Source: Pacificimonas aurantium
GTDB lineage: Bacteria > Pseudomonadota > Alphaproteobacteria > Sphingomonadales > Sphingomonadaceae
Direction: 5' to 3'
Length of the DNA stretch: 64,000 nucleotides
Assembly (NCBI RefSeq): GCF_020092905.1
Contig: NZ_JAGSGB010000002.1
Coordinates: 1,116,001-1,180,000, forward strand
This document shows, piece by piece, positions 10,168 through 19,229 of the stretch. Both the position numbers and the translations under genes were made by a program. How positions within the stretch are numbered: position 1 is the first letter of the stretch; the number at the start of each line of letters is the position of its first letter. Below the pieces are notes generated by a model that saw only the letters and a program-made list of their open reading frames with translations, was not told where the DNA came from and made no database searches.

Positions 10168-11074
10168 TGATAGCGCTCGCATCCTCGTTCCAGGTACGGC
10201 TAAGGGAAGGGTGAGCTGCTTCGATCAAACTTCTGTTCAGAAGTACGATCTGCTGGTCCTGGGGCCGTCTCGCAGCAGGGTCTGTATCCAGACCCAGGCG
10301 CTTGAGCGCGTAGTAGAGAAGCGCCTTCCGGACCGGGATCTTGGCTTTCCCGCCGCGCATTCCGTAGTCGAGGGCGACAACCCTCTGCTGTGTATCGGAC
10401 AGTTCGGGATGCGGTCCGACCTCCAACGTGATTTCCTCGTTCCAATCGGTGTCGGCGTCGGGCTCAACCCCACTGGGTTTGGAACCACGCGTTTCGACAA
10501 ACCGAGCGAGGAGGAAATCCTTGTAGGTTTGGTCGATCTGGCAGAAGGCCCGCGCGTGCCAACGAAAGCCATCAAAACCGATGGCGTGCGGCGCGATCCA
10601 GCGCCAGCGCGGCTCCGGCCGCGAAAGCGACTGATATTTGATCTCGATGGCGAGATTATCGCGAATGGCGCCGAGAACGGTCCGTAGCGTTTCGTTCGTG
10701 ACATCCCGCGCGGGTACAGGTGGGCCACTATAAGGCGGAAAATGCGCGATCCACGACGCTGCAGCCGGCAATATGCCTTCGGCGACAGATCGCAGCTGCG
10801 TGAGATAATGGGCGGCGTCAGGCCTTAAAAAGCACGGCTGGAACGCCTCGCTCGCCACGTACCGTTTGGCGCTTTTGTCGTAGACGGCATTGTGCGGTGC
10901 GCGTTCCTGATAAAGCGTCAGGTCTTTCGATGCCTGCGGCACCGACACGTCAAAGGCCTCGACGATATCGGATCGGTTGACCCCGCCTTCCCAATAAAGA
11001 CGAAACTCAATGAATTCGAGCCGGCGCTCTACGCCCCATTTCAGCACCGTTTTGCCCCCCGGCATCGCAAGCAT
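10160..11074 (-). CDS. WYL-domain transcriptional repressor, CapW/BrxR family
   Basis: A 304-residue protein with an N-terminal winged helix ('RRLEFIEFRLYWEGGVNRSD', about 17-36, then 'DVSVPQASKDLTLYQ'). A central WYL-type domain and a C-terminal WCX-like extension follow. Proteins of this build (BrxR, CapW) are dimeric repressors that sit first in anti-phage operons and hold them silent until an infection signal binds the WYL pocket. It is the first gene of the leftward defence operon and overlaps the helicase gene by 8 bp. A clear promoter and an inverted repeat lie directly upstream, so autorepression is likely. The role is inferred from family and position. Confidence 0.85.
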   Translation of the reverse strand: MLAMPGGKTVLKWGVERRLEFIEFRLYWEGGVNRSDIVEAFDVSVPQASKDLTLYQERAPHNAVYDKSAKRYVASEAFQPCFLRPDAAHYLTQLRSVAEGILPAAASWIAHFPPYSGPPVPARDVTNETLRTVLGAIRDNLAIEIKYQSLSRPEPRWRWIAPHAIGFDGFRWHARAFCQIDQTYKDFLLARFVETRGSKPSGVEPDADTDWNEEITLEVGPHPELSDTQQRVVALDYGMRGGKAKIPVRKALLYYALKRLGLDTDPAARRPQDQQIVLLNRSLIEAAHPSLSRTWNEDASAINE

Positions 11075-11080
11075 CCCAAA

Positions 11081-11115
11081 GTCGATAGCAACAGAGACTC
11101 GATGGGAATATCGAC
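11081..11115 (-). promoter_or_regulatory. Candidate operator for the WYL repressor
   Basis: Perfect 7-bp inverted repeat GTCGATA (11081-11087) and TATCGAC (11109-11115) with 21 bp between. It lies between the predicted transcription start and the repressor start codon. Arm centres are 28 bp apart, so a dimer or pair of dimers could bind one face of the helix. Its position fits autorepression; binding has not been shown. Confidence 0.5.
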
Positions 11116-11128
11116 GTGACCCGTTAAG

Positions 11129-11157
11129 TTATTATCCCCATCTGGAGGGCAGGTCAA
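11129..11157 (-). promoter_or_regulatory. Predicted sigma-70 promoter of the defence operon
   Basis: On the minus strand a -35 box TTGACC (11157-11152) is followed after exactly 17 bp by a -10 box TAATAA (11134-11129). Transcription would start near 11,122, about 50 nt before the repressor start codon. It is one of the best promoter matches in the window. Confidence 0.65.
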
Positions 11158-11203
11158 TCTACGAGAGATGGCGAATGTCGGTGGCCGCTTCAGATCGCGC
11201 GGA

Positions 11204-11434
11204 TCAGGACGTGGTTGCGGAGCCCCTTCTAGCCCGGGCAAAGCCGCGATCCGTGGCAATGAACCGCTCGAGCATCGGCACAATCAGCTTCACCGGATCC
11301 GCCGCGGCTTGACCGCTCTCGCGGGCCAGCACTTCGGCATAAGCGGCCAGATCCCGATGGAGCGGCCCGGGCAGCGCCACTGTCACCTTAACGGGTTTGT
11401 CCTCGACGATGGGACCCAGTTTCAACTTCGCCAT
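11204..11434 (-). CDS. DUF2274 protein, last gene of trb operon
   Basis: A 76-residue protein starting 'MAKLKLGPIVEDKPVKVTV'. This small family regularly follows trbI in ICE and plasmid transfer operons. The middle of the protein ('LPGPLHRDLAAYAEVLARE') could form a ribbon-helix-helix-like fold. No function is established. It begins 2 bp after the trbI stop and has a good ribosome site (GGAG) inside the end of trbI. It closes the transfer operon; the defence operon promoter lies immediately beyond it. Confidence 0.75.
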   Translation of the reverse strand: MAKLKLGPIVEDKPVKVTVALPGPLHRDLAAYAEVLARESGQAAADPVKLIVPMLERFIATDRGFARARRGSATTS

Positions 11435-11436
11435 GA

Positions 11437-12576
11437 TCAGCTCCTGTAGGGCTCGAGCACGAGGTCGCGGGTGACGATTACCCGAACCGGGAAACCCGGG
11501 CGGATGGTGAGCGTTGGCTCGACCTGCAATTGTCGCTGGATGATCTGCTGCCCAGCCTGATTGATGGTGTCCTGCGCGCCGTCACGGATGGCGCGGATCA
11601 GTCGGTCCTCGTCGCTGGTCGCGAGCTCGGTTCCGATGCCGAGCAATGTCGAGAGCCCGGCGGCCTTCATCAGATCCCACCAATGATAGTCGACGCCGTC
11701 TTCAAGTCCGGCATAGCCCGAAGCGTCCGCGCCGGGCTGACGCTCCAGCACGATCGAATGGCCATTGGGGAAGATCAGCCTGTTCCACGCCAGCAACACG
11801 CGCCGTTGACCGAAAGTCACGCCGTCATCGTATTCACCGATGATGCGGGTGCCCTGCGGGATCAGAAGCAGGCTACCGGTCGGGCTGTCATAGACATTCT
11901 GGGTCACCTGGGCGGTGATCTGTCCTGGCAGATCGGAACGAATACCAGTGATCATCGCCGCCGGAATCACGGCTCCCGCCTGAAGGATGTAGGGCGATGC
12001 AGGTGCCATGACGCGATCGAGGGCGACTGTCTGCCGATCGACGGGCTCATTGAGGAAAGCGGTGTGTCTGTCCTGTGCGGCAGGCAGCCCCCCAAGATCG
12101 AGGCCGGCAAGGCTGGATGCAGCCGCACTCGGTGTGGCTCCAGTTGCAGGAGCGGCCTGAAAGAACACACGACTGGTGCGAGCGGCTTCTTTTTCAGCCA
12201 AACGGCGCTGCTCCTCGGGATCGACGGCTGGCGCTGTGATTGCAGGCGGCGCGACCGGCTGCCCCCGGTTCTGGGCATCGAGGATCGGACCGCCGAGATC
12301 GCCCGGCAAGGGCGATCCAAGAACCGGGCCGGTATAATCGCGCGGCAGTCCGGATAGCCCGTCTGCCGTCGGACGGTTCTCGACAGAATAAAGCTCTTCG
12401 CCTCCAGGCTCGGCATCGCGCGTCTGCAGCGCGTAGATGAGCGCACCGCCAATGCCGAGAAGTACGATACCGCCGATAGCGGCGAGCATCCTGCGGGATA
12501 GGCGGGTGACCCGGGGCGGCTCCGCGCGCAGCCGCATTGGAGCTGCGGCGTCCTTGGGAGTAGTGGCTTCCGTCAT
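11437..12576 (-). CDS. trbI: Conjugal transfer protein TrbI (VirB10-like)
   Basis: 379 residues with a short cytoplasmic N-terminus, one membrane helix at about 30-50 ('AAIGGIVLLGIGGALIYAL'), a Pro/Ala-rich periplasmic linker and a C-terminal TrbI/VirB10 beta-barrel domain. The domain includes the 'LIPQGTRIIGEYDD' region typical of the family. TrbI spans both membranes and joins the outer-membrane TrbG ring to the inner-membrane complex of the type IV secretion channel. The start overlaps the trbG stop by 4 bp (ATGA). Confidence 0.95.
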   Translation of the reverse strand: MTEATTPKDAAAPMRLRAEPPRVTRLSRRMLAAIGGIVLLGIGGALIYALQTRDAEPGGEELYSVENRPTADGLSGLPRDYTGPVLGSPLPGDLGGPILDAQNRGQPVAPPAITAPAVDPEEQRRLAEKEAARTSRVFFQAAPATGATPSAAASSLAGLDLGGLPAAQDRHTAFLNEPVDRQTVALDRVMAPASPYILQAGAVIPAAMITGIRSDLPGQITAQVTQNVYDSPTGSLLLIPQGTRIIGEYDDGVTFGQRRVLLAWNRLIFPNGHSIVLERQPGADASGYAGLEDGVDYHWWDLMKAAGLSTLLGIGTELATSDEDRLIRAIRDGAQDTINQAGQQIIQRQLQVEPTLTIRPGFPVRVIVTRDLVLEPYRS

Positions 12577-13589
12577 GACGGGGCGCCTCCGGTCGCAGAA
12601 GAGGACGATGCCGCAGCTTGCCTTTGCTCGATGCGGACGATCCGGACCGTCTGCTGGCGATCACCGCTGCCAAGGCGAAGCTCGGCCGCACCGAACAGGT
12701 GATCGACGATCAGGATATTGTGGTGGACGCGGCTGTTGACGATCTGCGGCTCGCCATCGGCCCCAAGAACAAAGATCGGCGGCATCTCGCCCTGCACGAT
12801 GCCGCGCGGGAAAACGACATAGACGCGGCGGCCATCATCGAAGACCGAGATAGGACGCCATGGCGGGCTGTCGCCGGTCAGACCATAGCGGTAGTTACGC
12901 GCGGCTTCCTTGGGGATGATCGGCGCGGCAGGCGTACTTTGCCGCTGCCCGGGTGGTGGCGCCGGATAGGCCCAGGCCACCGCCGGCATATAGAGCGCCT
13001 CGCGAGCCCGCAGTTCAATCATATAAGTGCGCCGGTCGGTGGTGATGACCAGATTGGTCGAAATTTCCGGCCGCGTCGGCTTGACCAGAATATGCACCTG
13101 CGCGGCATTGCCCGACCCGCTCGTCGTATCGCCAATAATCCAGCGGGCGGTGTCACCGGCCGCGATCGGCCCCGCGCCGGTCAGGCTTTCGCCTGGTTCG
13201 AGCGCGATATCGGTGATCTGCCCCGGTGCTGCATAGACCTGATAGAGCGCGCCCTGTGACCACGGATAAATCTGGATGGCATTGTAATAACCCGCACGGC
13301 GCGGCTCGACGCGCGCGGCAGCGTTGGCATTTTCAACGCGGCCGGCCGCGGTGCTCGCAGGTTCTCCGCCGCGCGCAACGGTCCAGCCAGGGGGCGTATG
13401 CAGCGGTCGCGGCCGATCATCGGCAATAGAGGCCTGGACTGCCGGCAGCGGCGGCACGTCAGCGTCGTAGCTGAACTGCGACGTTCGGTTTGTGGCACAG
13501 CCCGCGAGCAGGGTCGTGCCGAGCAGTAAAGCTACCGATACGGGTTTGCGGAAAGCCGGACCTGCGGATGTACGGATGGCGGAGATCAT
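12573..13589 (-). CDS. trbG: Conjugal transfer protein TrbG (VirB9-like)
   Basis: 338 residues from the ATG at 13589, which overlaps the trbF stop. The N-terminus has a signal peptide ending in a lipobox 'LLAGC', so the mature protein is probably a lipoprotein in the outer membrane. The remainder is a VirB9/CagX-type domain ('VVFPRGIVQGEMPPIFVLG'). TrbG forms the outer-membrane collar of the channel with TrbI. A longer frame upstream to 13703 exists but lies inside trbF and has no support. Confidence 0.93.
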   Translation of the reverse strand: MISAIRTSAGPAFRKPVSVALLLGTTLLAGCATNRTSQFSYDADVPPLPAVQASIADDRPRPLHTPPGWTVARGGEPASTAAGRVENANAAARVEPRRAGYYNAIQIYPWSQGALYQVYAAPGQITDIALEPGESLTGAGPIAAGDTARWIIGDTTSGSGNAAQVHILVKPTRPEISTNLVITTDRRTYMIELRAREALYMPAVAWAYPAPPPGQRQSTPAAPIIPKEAARNYRYGLTGDSPPWRPISVFDDGRRVYVVFPRGIVQGEMPPIFVLGADGEPQIVNSRVHHNILIVDHLFGAAELRLGSGDRQQTVRIVRIEQRQAAASSSSATGGAPS

Positions 13590-14275
13590 TGGCTCATCTC
13601 CCGCGACCAACTGATGGCGTTGACATAGATGCCAAGCGGATTGGCACGCAGGCGTTCGGCATCGCGCGGTGTCTGGATCACGATGGTGAGGATCGCAGTC
13701 CAACGCTCGGTGGTGGAGAGCTGACCGTTTTCATAATGCCGCTCGATCCAGGCGACGCGGAAGGAATCCGGTGAGGCCCGGATAACCGAGGACACCTCAA
13801 CGGCGATCTGCTGGCGCCCGACACGGGCGAACGGATCGTTGGCACGGGCATAATCGTTCAAAGCCGCCGCTCCGCGATCGGTCGTCCATTCATAGGCGCG
13901 CAGCCAATTCTGCCGCACAATGATCGGATCGGCCGGAATCGAGCGGACCTGCTCGATGAAGCGGCCGAGGTGCCAGGCGATTTGAGAATCGGTCGGCCGA
14001 TAGTCGGCCTGGGCCGGCGCGACCGCTTGCGCCTGGCCGAGATTATCGACCTGCACCACCCAGGGCACCACGGTCCCGCGCGCCGATTGCCAGACGAGAG
14101 CCGCGGCAAATCCAGCGGTAAGGATCAGGGAGCCGAATGCCATATAGCGCCAGTTGCGCGCCTGGACGCGGGCCGAGCCGATGCGCTCGTCCCAGACCTG
14201 GGCGGCCTTCTGATAGGGTGTCTCAGGCTCGGGGCATTTGCCGTAATGGGCGGCCGGGCGTTTAAACAAGCTCAT
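13586..14275 (-). CDS. trbF: Conjugal transfer protein TrbF (VirB8-like)
   Basis: 229 residues: short N-terminal cytoplasmic part, one membrane helix at about 45-65 ('MAFGSLILTAGFAAALVWQ') and a periplasmic VirB8-type domain ending 'NPLGIYVNAISWSREM'. That ending is the usual TrbF C-terminus. TrbF nucleates assembly of the inner-membrane complex. It overlaps trbL and trbG by 4 bp each, so translation is coupled along the operon. Confidence 0.95.
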   Translation of the reverse strand: MSLFKRPAAHYGKCPEPETPYQKAAQVWDERIGSARVQARNWRYMAFGSLILTAGFAAALVWQSARGTVVPWVVQVDNLGQAQAVAPAQADYRPTDSQIAWHLGRFIEQVRSIPADPIIVRQNWLRAYEWTTDRGAAALNDYARANDPFARVGRQQIAVEVSSVIRASPDSFRVAWIERHYENGQLSTTERWTAILTIVIQTPRDAERLRANPLGIYVNAISWSREMSQ

Positions 14276-15636
14276 GATCGGTCACTTTCGGAGACGGAGA
14301 CGGAAGAGCCGCCGCCATGGCTGTCGCCGGAGCGGACGGCATGGGCGGTCATGGTGGTGCCGTGGCTGAGCGCCTGCCGCCGCTGCATCCGCCGCGCCCA
14401 AGCGGGCGGGCCACCGGCCGGCGAGGACGACCCTGCTGCCCCTGGAGTGACACTCGCACCCCCGACACCGCCCGTGGAGGATGAGCCTCCGGTCAGACCG
14501 AGACCGGCACGCGCACCGTCGGAGAAGCTGGACTTCACGCTTTGCGAAGCCCTGGAGACGGCGTTTTTCAACGGCGATATGGCGGCCGACCCTGCTGCCC
14601 GGGCGACGCCGCCGACACCGGACGCCACCCCGGCCGCACCAGTCTGACCGAACGAGCCAAGGCTATAGGCGGATGTGGCAGCGCCCGCGGCGGCCGCACC
14701 GCCCCGGACAGCGGCGGCTCCACCGGAAAGCGCTGCAAGGCCGCCTTTCGCCGCCATGCCTGTGGCAGCGCCTCCGGCGACCATCATGCCGCCGGCGGCA
14801 AGGCCGGTGCCGACGGCCGATCCTGCGCCCAGTTGCGGCCCGCCCGAAACGAGCCCCGACGCAATGCCGGGTCCGAAAATGCCGAGCCCAAGCAGTGACA
14901 GCGCCGCCAAGACGATTGCCATGGCATCGTCAATGGTCGGCATGGCGCCGCCAAAGCCCGCGGTGAATTGACCGAACAGGGTCGAGCCAATGCCGATGAT
15001 AACAGCAAGCACCAGCACCTTGATGCCCGAGGAAACGACATTGCCGAGCACACGCTCGGCCATGAAGGCCGTCTTGCCGAAGAGTCCGAAGGGAATGAGA
15101 ACGAAGCCAGCGAGGGTCGTCAGCTTGAACTCGATCAGCGTGACGAAGAGCTGGACGGCGAGGATGAAGAAGGCGAGCAGCACCAGCGCCCAGGCGAAAA
15201 ACAGGCAGGCAATCTGGATGAAGTTCTCGAAGAAGGACCAGTAACCCATCAAGCCGGAGATGGATTCGAGCAGCGGGCGGCCGGCGTCGAGCCCGGTCTG
15301 CGCCACACGGCCGGGCCGCATGAGATCGGCGGCGGAAAAGCCGGTGCCCGAGGCTTGCAGCCCGAGCCCGGCAAAGCTCTCGAAAATGATCTTCGCCAGG
15401 TTGTTCCAGTTCCCGATGAGATAAGCGAAGACGCCGACGAACAGCGTTTTCTTGACGAGGCGCGCGATGATGTCGTCATCGGCGCCCCAGCTCCAGAACA
15501 GGGCCGCCAGCGTCACATCGATGACGATCAGGGTGGTGGCGATGAAAGCGACCTCGCCGCCAAGCAGACCGAAACCGGAATCGATGTAGCTGGTGAAGAC
15601 CCCCAGGAAATTGTCGATGACGCCGGTTCCGCCCAT
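14272..15636 (-). CDS. trbL: P-type conjugal transfer protein TrbL (VirB6-like)
   Basis: 454 residues with several membrane helices in the first 270 (for example 'TTLIVIDVTLAALFW' and 'LFFAWALVLLAFFILAVQLF'). A low-complexity tail rich in Gly, Ala and Ser follows, as is usual for TrbL. It is the polytopic inner-membrane component of the secretion channel. It follows the trbK-like gene by 6 bp. Confidence 0.94.
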   Translation of the reverse strand: MGGTGVIDNFLGVFTSYIDSGFGLLGGEVAFIATTLIVIDVTLAALFWSWGADDDIIARLVKKTLFVGVFAYLIGNWNNLAKIIFESFAGLGLQASGTGFSAADLMRPGRVAQTGLDAGRPLLESISGLMGYWSFFENFIQIACLFFAWALVLLAFFILAVQLFVTLIEFKLTTLAGFVLIPFGLFGKTAFMAERVLGNVVSSGIKVLVLAVIIGIGSTLFGQFTAGFGGAMPTIDDAMAIVLAALSLLGLGIFGPGIASGLVSGGPQLGAGSAVGTGLAAGGMMVAGGAATGMAAKGGLAALSGGAAAVRGGAAAAGAATSAYSLGSFGQTGAAGVASGVGGVARAAGSAAISPLKNAVSRASQSVKSSFSDGARAGLGLTGGSSSTGGVGGASVTPGAAGSSSPAGGPPAWARRMQRRQALSHGTTMTAHAVRSGDSHGGGSSVSVSESDRS

Positions 15637-15642
15637 GGATCG

Positions 15643-15927
15643 CTATCTCTCGCCCGGTTGCGGCGCGGCGGGCGCCGGCGTGTTGCCCAAAAAGCGGTCG
15701 CGAGATTCAGCCCATGCCGACAGGCAATCGGGATCACGGGTGGCGGCTTCGCCAAGTCCCTGGCAGCGGCGGAGCATCGCCTGCAAAGGGTTCGCCGAGG
15801 GCTGAAGCTGCGGCACGGAGCTGACGCGCGTGGTATCCTCCTGCCGCGTCAGCTCGATCACCGTGGCGGTAATCGCGATGGCGACGAATATCACCGCGCC
15901 AAGCCGGACCAGCATTTTGCTGTCCAT
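15643..15927 (-). CDS. TrbK-alt-like entry-exclusion candidate
   Basis: 94 residues from ATG 15927, which has GGAGG 7 nt upstream; GTG 15933 is an alternative. One N-terminal membrane helix ('LVRLGAVIFVAIAITATVI') is followed by a short periplasmic part with two cysteines ('RRCQGLG', 'DPDCLSAW'). Small membrane proteins of this type between trbJ and trbL are annotated as TrbK-alt, a putative entry-exclusion factor that would stop transfer between cells already carrying the element. No lipobox is seen, unlike classical TrbK. Function is inferred from position. Confidence 0.75.
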   Translation of the reverse strand: MDSKMLVRLGAVIFVAIAITATVIELTRQEDTTRVSSVPQLQPSANPLQAMLRRCQGLGEAATRDPDCLSAWAESRDRFLGNTPAPAAPQPGER

Positions 15928-15947
15928 GGCCACCCCTCCCCAGCGTC

Positions 15948-16730
15948 TTAATTGCCGCTGCCGAACATTTGCGCATTGCCAGGCTGATAACCCGAACCCG
16001 GCGTGAGGAAGCGCTCGCGCTGGACACGCCCCTGCTCGGCGGCAGTGGCGCGCTCGGCCTCGATCAGCGCTTCGGACCGGCCATTGGCCGATAACAGCGC
16101 GACCAGATCGGAAAGCTGCTGCGACTGCAGCGCGAGAAGCTGATTGCCGGCCTGCGTTGCCTGTAACGCTCCGCTGGCATTCTGGCTCTGACCAACGAGG
16201 GTGGCCATTTCAGCGCGGTTGGTGTCGATATTGCCGACCACGCCGGCCTGGACGCGCATCGCATCCTGCAGGCCGCCCACGGTGTTTCCCCAGCGCGTGC
16301 GCGCATCCGCGATCAGCTGCTGATCGGTAGCAGAGAGCGAGATCTGGCCGTATTGCTGCTCGAACGCCTGATCGATCTGGCCGACCTCGAACGCGATGTT
16401 CTGCGCTTGGCCCAGAAGCTGCTGGGTGCGCTGCACGTTTTGCTGAAGCTGCTGGAGCGCGGAATATGGCAGGCTGGCGAGGTTGCGGGCCTGATTGATG
16501 AGCATCTGCGCTTCGTTCTGAAGCGAGGTGATCTGATTGTTGATCTGCTCGAGCGTACGCGCGGCGGTCAGAACGTTCTGCGCATAATTCGTCGGATCAT
16601 AGACGATGCGCCCGAACCCGAACTGGGCATGAGCCGGGCTCGATGCGATGGGCGCAAGCGCGACCGGCACGGCGAGCGCAAATGCCAGAAGCGACGTCCT
16701 CGCGAAACGGGCAATGGGGATACGGATCAT
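15948..16730 (-). CDS. trbJ: P-type conjugal transfer protein TrbJ (VirB5-like)
   Basis: 260 residues with a signal peptide ending near 'SSPAHAQF', then a Gln-rich helical region with coiled-coil character ('LEQINNQITSLQNEAQMLIN'). The 'FGRIVYDPTNYAQNVLTAAR' stretch is typical of TrbJ. VirB5-like proteins sit at the pilus tip and help recipient contact. It overlaps trbE by 4 bp. Confidence 0.94.
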   Translation of the reverse strand: MIRIPIARFARTSLLAFALAVPVALAPIASSPAHAQFGFGRIVYDPTNYAQNVLTAARTLEQINNQITSLQNEAQMLINQARNLASLPYSALQQLQQNVQRTQQLLGQAQNIAFEVGQIDQAFEQQYGQISLSATDQQLIADARTRWGNTVGGLQDAMRVQAGVVGNIDTNRAEMATLVGQSQNASGALQATQAGNQLLALQSQQLSDLVALLSANGRSEALIEAERATAAEQGRVQRERFLTPGSGYQPGNAQMFGSGN

Positions 16731-19219
16731 GGGTGGGTCTCCTTTTCTGGCGCGCCACCAAGCACGGCGGGCTCCGTCAATTCCGGCCGGCTTGCGAGAT
16801 TGGTGAGATCGGGAATGAGGTCAGCGGCCCAATCGACGCCGCGATGACGCAGCCACGCCTCAAGAAAGGTATCGCTTCCATGCTCGGCATGGATGCCCGC
16901 GATGGCGGTCTGATCGGATTTGGAGGATGCGGCGCAGAGCGCGAGCCCGACTTCGCTCAGTCCCAGCTCAAACAGCCGATTGCCGCGCCGCGACTGGCAA
17001 TAGTAATCCCGCTTGGGCGTAGCCCGCGCCAGGATCTCGATCTGCCGGTCGTTCAATCCAAAGCGGCGATAGATCGCGGTAATCTGCGGTTCGATGGCCC
17101 GCTCATTGGGCAAGAGCAGCCGCGTCGGGCAGCTTTCGATGATGGCAGGCGCGATCGCGCTGCCGTCAATGTCCGATAGCGACTGCGTGGCAAAGATGAC
17201 CGAGGCGTTCTTCTTCCTCAGCGTCTTCAGCCATTCGCGCAGCTGGCCGGCAAACCCCTCATCGTCCAGCGCTAGCCAACCCTCATCGATGATGAGCAGT
17301 GTCGGGCGGCCATCGAGCCTGTCACCAATGCGGTGGAAGAGGTATGACAAGACGGCCGGCGCCGCGCCTGTGCCGACCAGACCCTCGATCTCGAACGCCT
17401 GGACATCGGCGGAACCGAGATGTTCGGTTTCAGCATCGAGCAATCGCCCATAGGGGCCGCCCACGCAGTACGGTCGCAGCGCCTGTTTGAGATCGCTGGA
17501 TTGCAGCAGCACCGCGAGCCCGGTGATGGTGCGTTCGTCGACGGGCGCCGAGGCGAGCGAGGTCAGTGCCGTCCAGATATGCTCCTTGATCTCGGGCGTG
17601 ATGGCGACACCTTCGCGCAGCAGGATCGCGCCGATCCAATCGGCGGCCCAGGAGCGTTCGTGCGACTCGTCGATGCGGGCGAGCGGTTGCAGCGAGACCG
17701 AAGCATCCGACCCCTCGGTCAGCCCGCCGCCGAGATCATGCCAGTCACCGCCCATGGCGAGCGCGGCGGCGCGGATCGAACCGCCGAAGTCGAAGGCGAA
17801 AATCTGGCTACGCGCGTAGCGACGGAACTGCAGCGCCATCAGCGCCAGCAACACTGACTTTCCCGCGCCGGTCGGGCCGACGACCAGGGTATGGCCCACA
17901 TCGCCGATATGAAGGGAAAGCCGGAACGGCGTCGATCCCTCGGTCTTGCCGTAAAGCAAAGGGGGCGCTGCGAGGTGTTCGTTCCGTTCCGGCCCCGCCC
18001 ACACGGCCGACAGCGGGATCATGTGGGCAAGATTGAGCGTCGATATCGGTGGCTGCCGGACATTGGCGTATGCATGTCCGGCCAAGCTTCCGAGCCAGGC
18101 ATCGACCGCATTGACGGTCTCGGTCATGGTATTGAAGTCGCGGCCCTGAATGACCTTCTCGACCAGTCGCAGCTTTTCGTCGGCGATGCGCGGATCGGTA
18201 TCCCAGACCGCGACACTGGCCGTGACATAGGCCATGCCTGCGGTATCGGCGCCGAGTTCTTGTAAGGCCAGGTCGGCATCGGCGGCCTTGTTGGCCGCAT
18301 CGGTGTCCACCAGAGCGGACGCCTCGTTGGTCATGACTTCCTTGAGGATCGCGGCGATGGATTTGCGTTTGGCAAACCACTGGCGGCGGATCCTGGTCAG
18401 CAGCCGCGTCGCCTCCAGCTTGTCGAGCAGGATGGCGCGGGTACTCCAGCGATAGGGAAACGCCAGCCGATTCATTTCATCGAGAAGACCCGGGGTTGTT
18501 GCGCTCGGAAATCCGATGATGGTGAGGACCCGCAGATACTGGTCACCCAAACGCGGCTCCAGCCCTCCTGCGAGAGGCTGATCCGCGAGAAGCGCGTCGA
18601 GATAGATCGGCGTCTCGGGCACGCGCACGCGGTGGCGGCTCGTCGAAACGGTCGAGTGAAGGAAGGTCAGCGTCTCGGCGTCATCGAGCCAGCGGCACTC
18701 GGGCATGAACCCGTCGAGCAGCGCCAGTATCCGGTCGGTGCGATCGATGAAGCCGCGCAGCAATTCGTGAGGATTTACACCAGACTGCTCGCGTCCCTCG
18801 TAGAGCCAGGTTTCAGCGCGAGCGGCGTCTTCCGCCGGCGGCAGCCAGAGGAAGGTCAGAAAGTAGCTGGACACGAAGTGCGCCCCGGCTTCCTCGAACC
18901 CGGCCTCTCGCTCGGCGTCGACCAAGGCAGACGCGGCATCGGGAAAGAGACTTTCAGGATAGGTCGCGGCTTCGAAGCGCTGCGCTTCGACGAATATGCT
19001 CCAGCCCGAACCCAGTCGGCGGAAGGCATTGTTGATGCGACCGGCGACCGCGACCAGTTCGGCCGCCACGGCCGAATCCAGATCAGGGCCGCGGAACTTT
19101 GCGCTGCGCTGAAACGAACCATCCTTGTTCAGCACCACGCCGGGAGCGGCCAATGCCGCCCAGGGCAGATAGTCGGCCAGTCTGGCGTTGCGGCTGCGAT
19201 ATTCGGCGAGGTTCATCAT
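16727..19219 (-). CDS. trbE: Conjugal transfer ATPase TrbE (VirB4-like)
   Basis: 830 residues from the ATG pair at 19219, which has GGAGG close upstream; a longer frame to 19387 lies within trbD and is not supported. Walker A 'GPTGAGKS' is at 448-455 and the Walker B region is 'TLLIIDEGWLALDDEGF'. This is the largest ATPase of the channel; it drives pilus assembly and substrate passage at the inner membrane. It starts 10 bp after trbD. Confidence 0.96.
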   Translation of the reverse strand: MMNLAEYRSRNARLADYLPWAALAAPGVVLNKDGSFQRSAKFRGPDLDSAVAAELVAVAGRINNAFRRLGSGWSIFVEAQRFEAATYPESLFPDAASALVDAEREAGFEEAGAHFVSSYFLTFLWLPPAEDAARAETWLYEGREQSGVNPHELLRGFIDRTDRILALLDGFMPECRWLDDAETLTFLHSTVSTSRHRVRVPETPIYLDALLADQPLAGGLEPRLGDQYLRVLTIIGFPSATTPGLLDEMNRLAFPYRWSTRAILLDKLEATRLLTRIRRQWFAKRKSIAAILKEVMTNEASALVDTDAANKAADADLALQELGADTAGMAYVTASVAVWDTDPRIADEKLRLVEKVIQGRDFNTMTETVNAVDAWLGSLAGHAYANVRQPPISTLNLAHMIPLSAVWAGPERNEHLAAPPLLYGKTEGSTPFRLSLHIGDVGHTLVVGPTGAGKSVLLALMALQFRRYARSQIFAFDFGGSIRAAALAMGGDWHDLGGGLTEGSDASVSLQPLARIDESHERSWAADWIGAILLREGVAITPEIKEHIWTALTSLASAPVDERTITGLAVLLQSSDLKQALRPYCVGGPYGRLLDAETEHLGSADVQAFEIEGLVGTGAAPAVLSYLFHRIGDRLDGRPTLLIIDEGWLALDDEGFAGQLREWLKTLRKKNASVIFATQSLSDIDGSAIAPAIIESCPTRLLLPNERAIEPQITAIYRRFGLNDRQIEILARATPKRDYYCQSRRGNRLFELGLSEVGLALCAASSKSDQTAIAGIHAEHGSDTFLEAWLRHRGVDWAADLIPDLTNLASRPELTEPAVLGGAPEKETHP

Positions 19220-19229
19220 GCCTCCGCCC

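Noticed and set aside
14272-14800. Gly/Ala/Ser-rich tail of TrbL as a separate repeat feature
   Set aside because: Low-complexity tails are normal for TrbL and no exact DNA repeat was seen.
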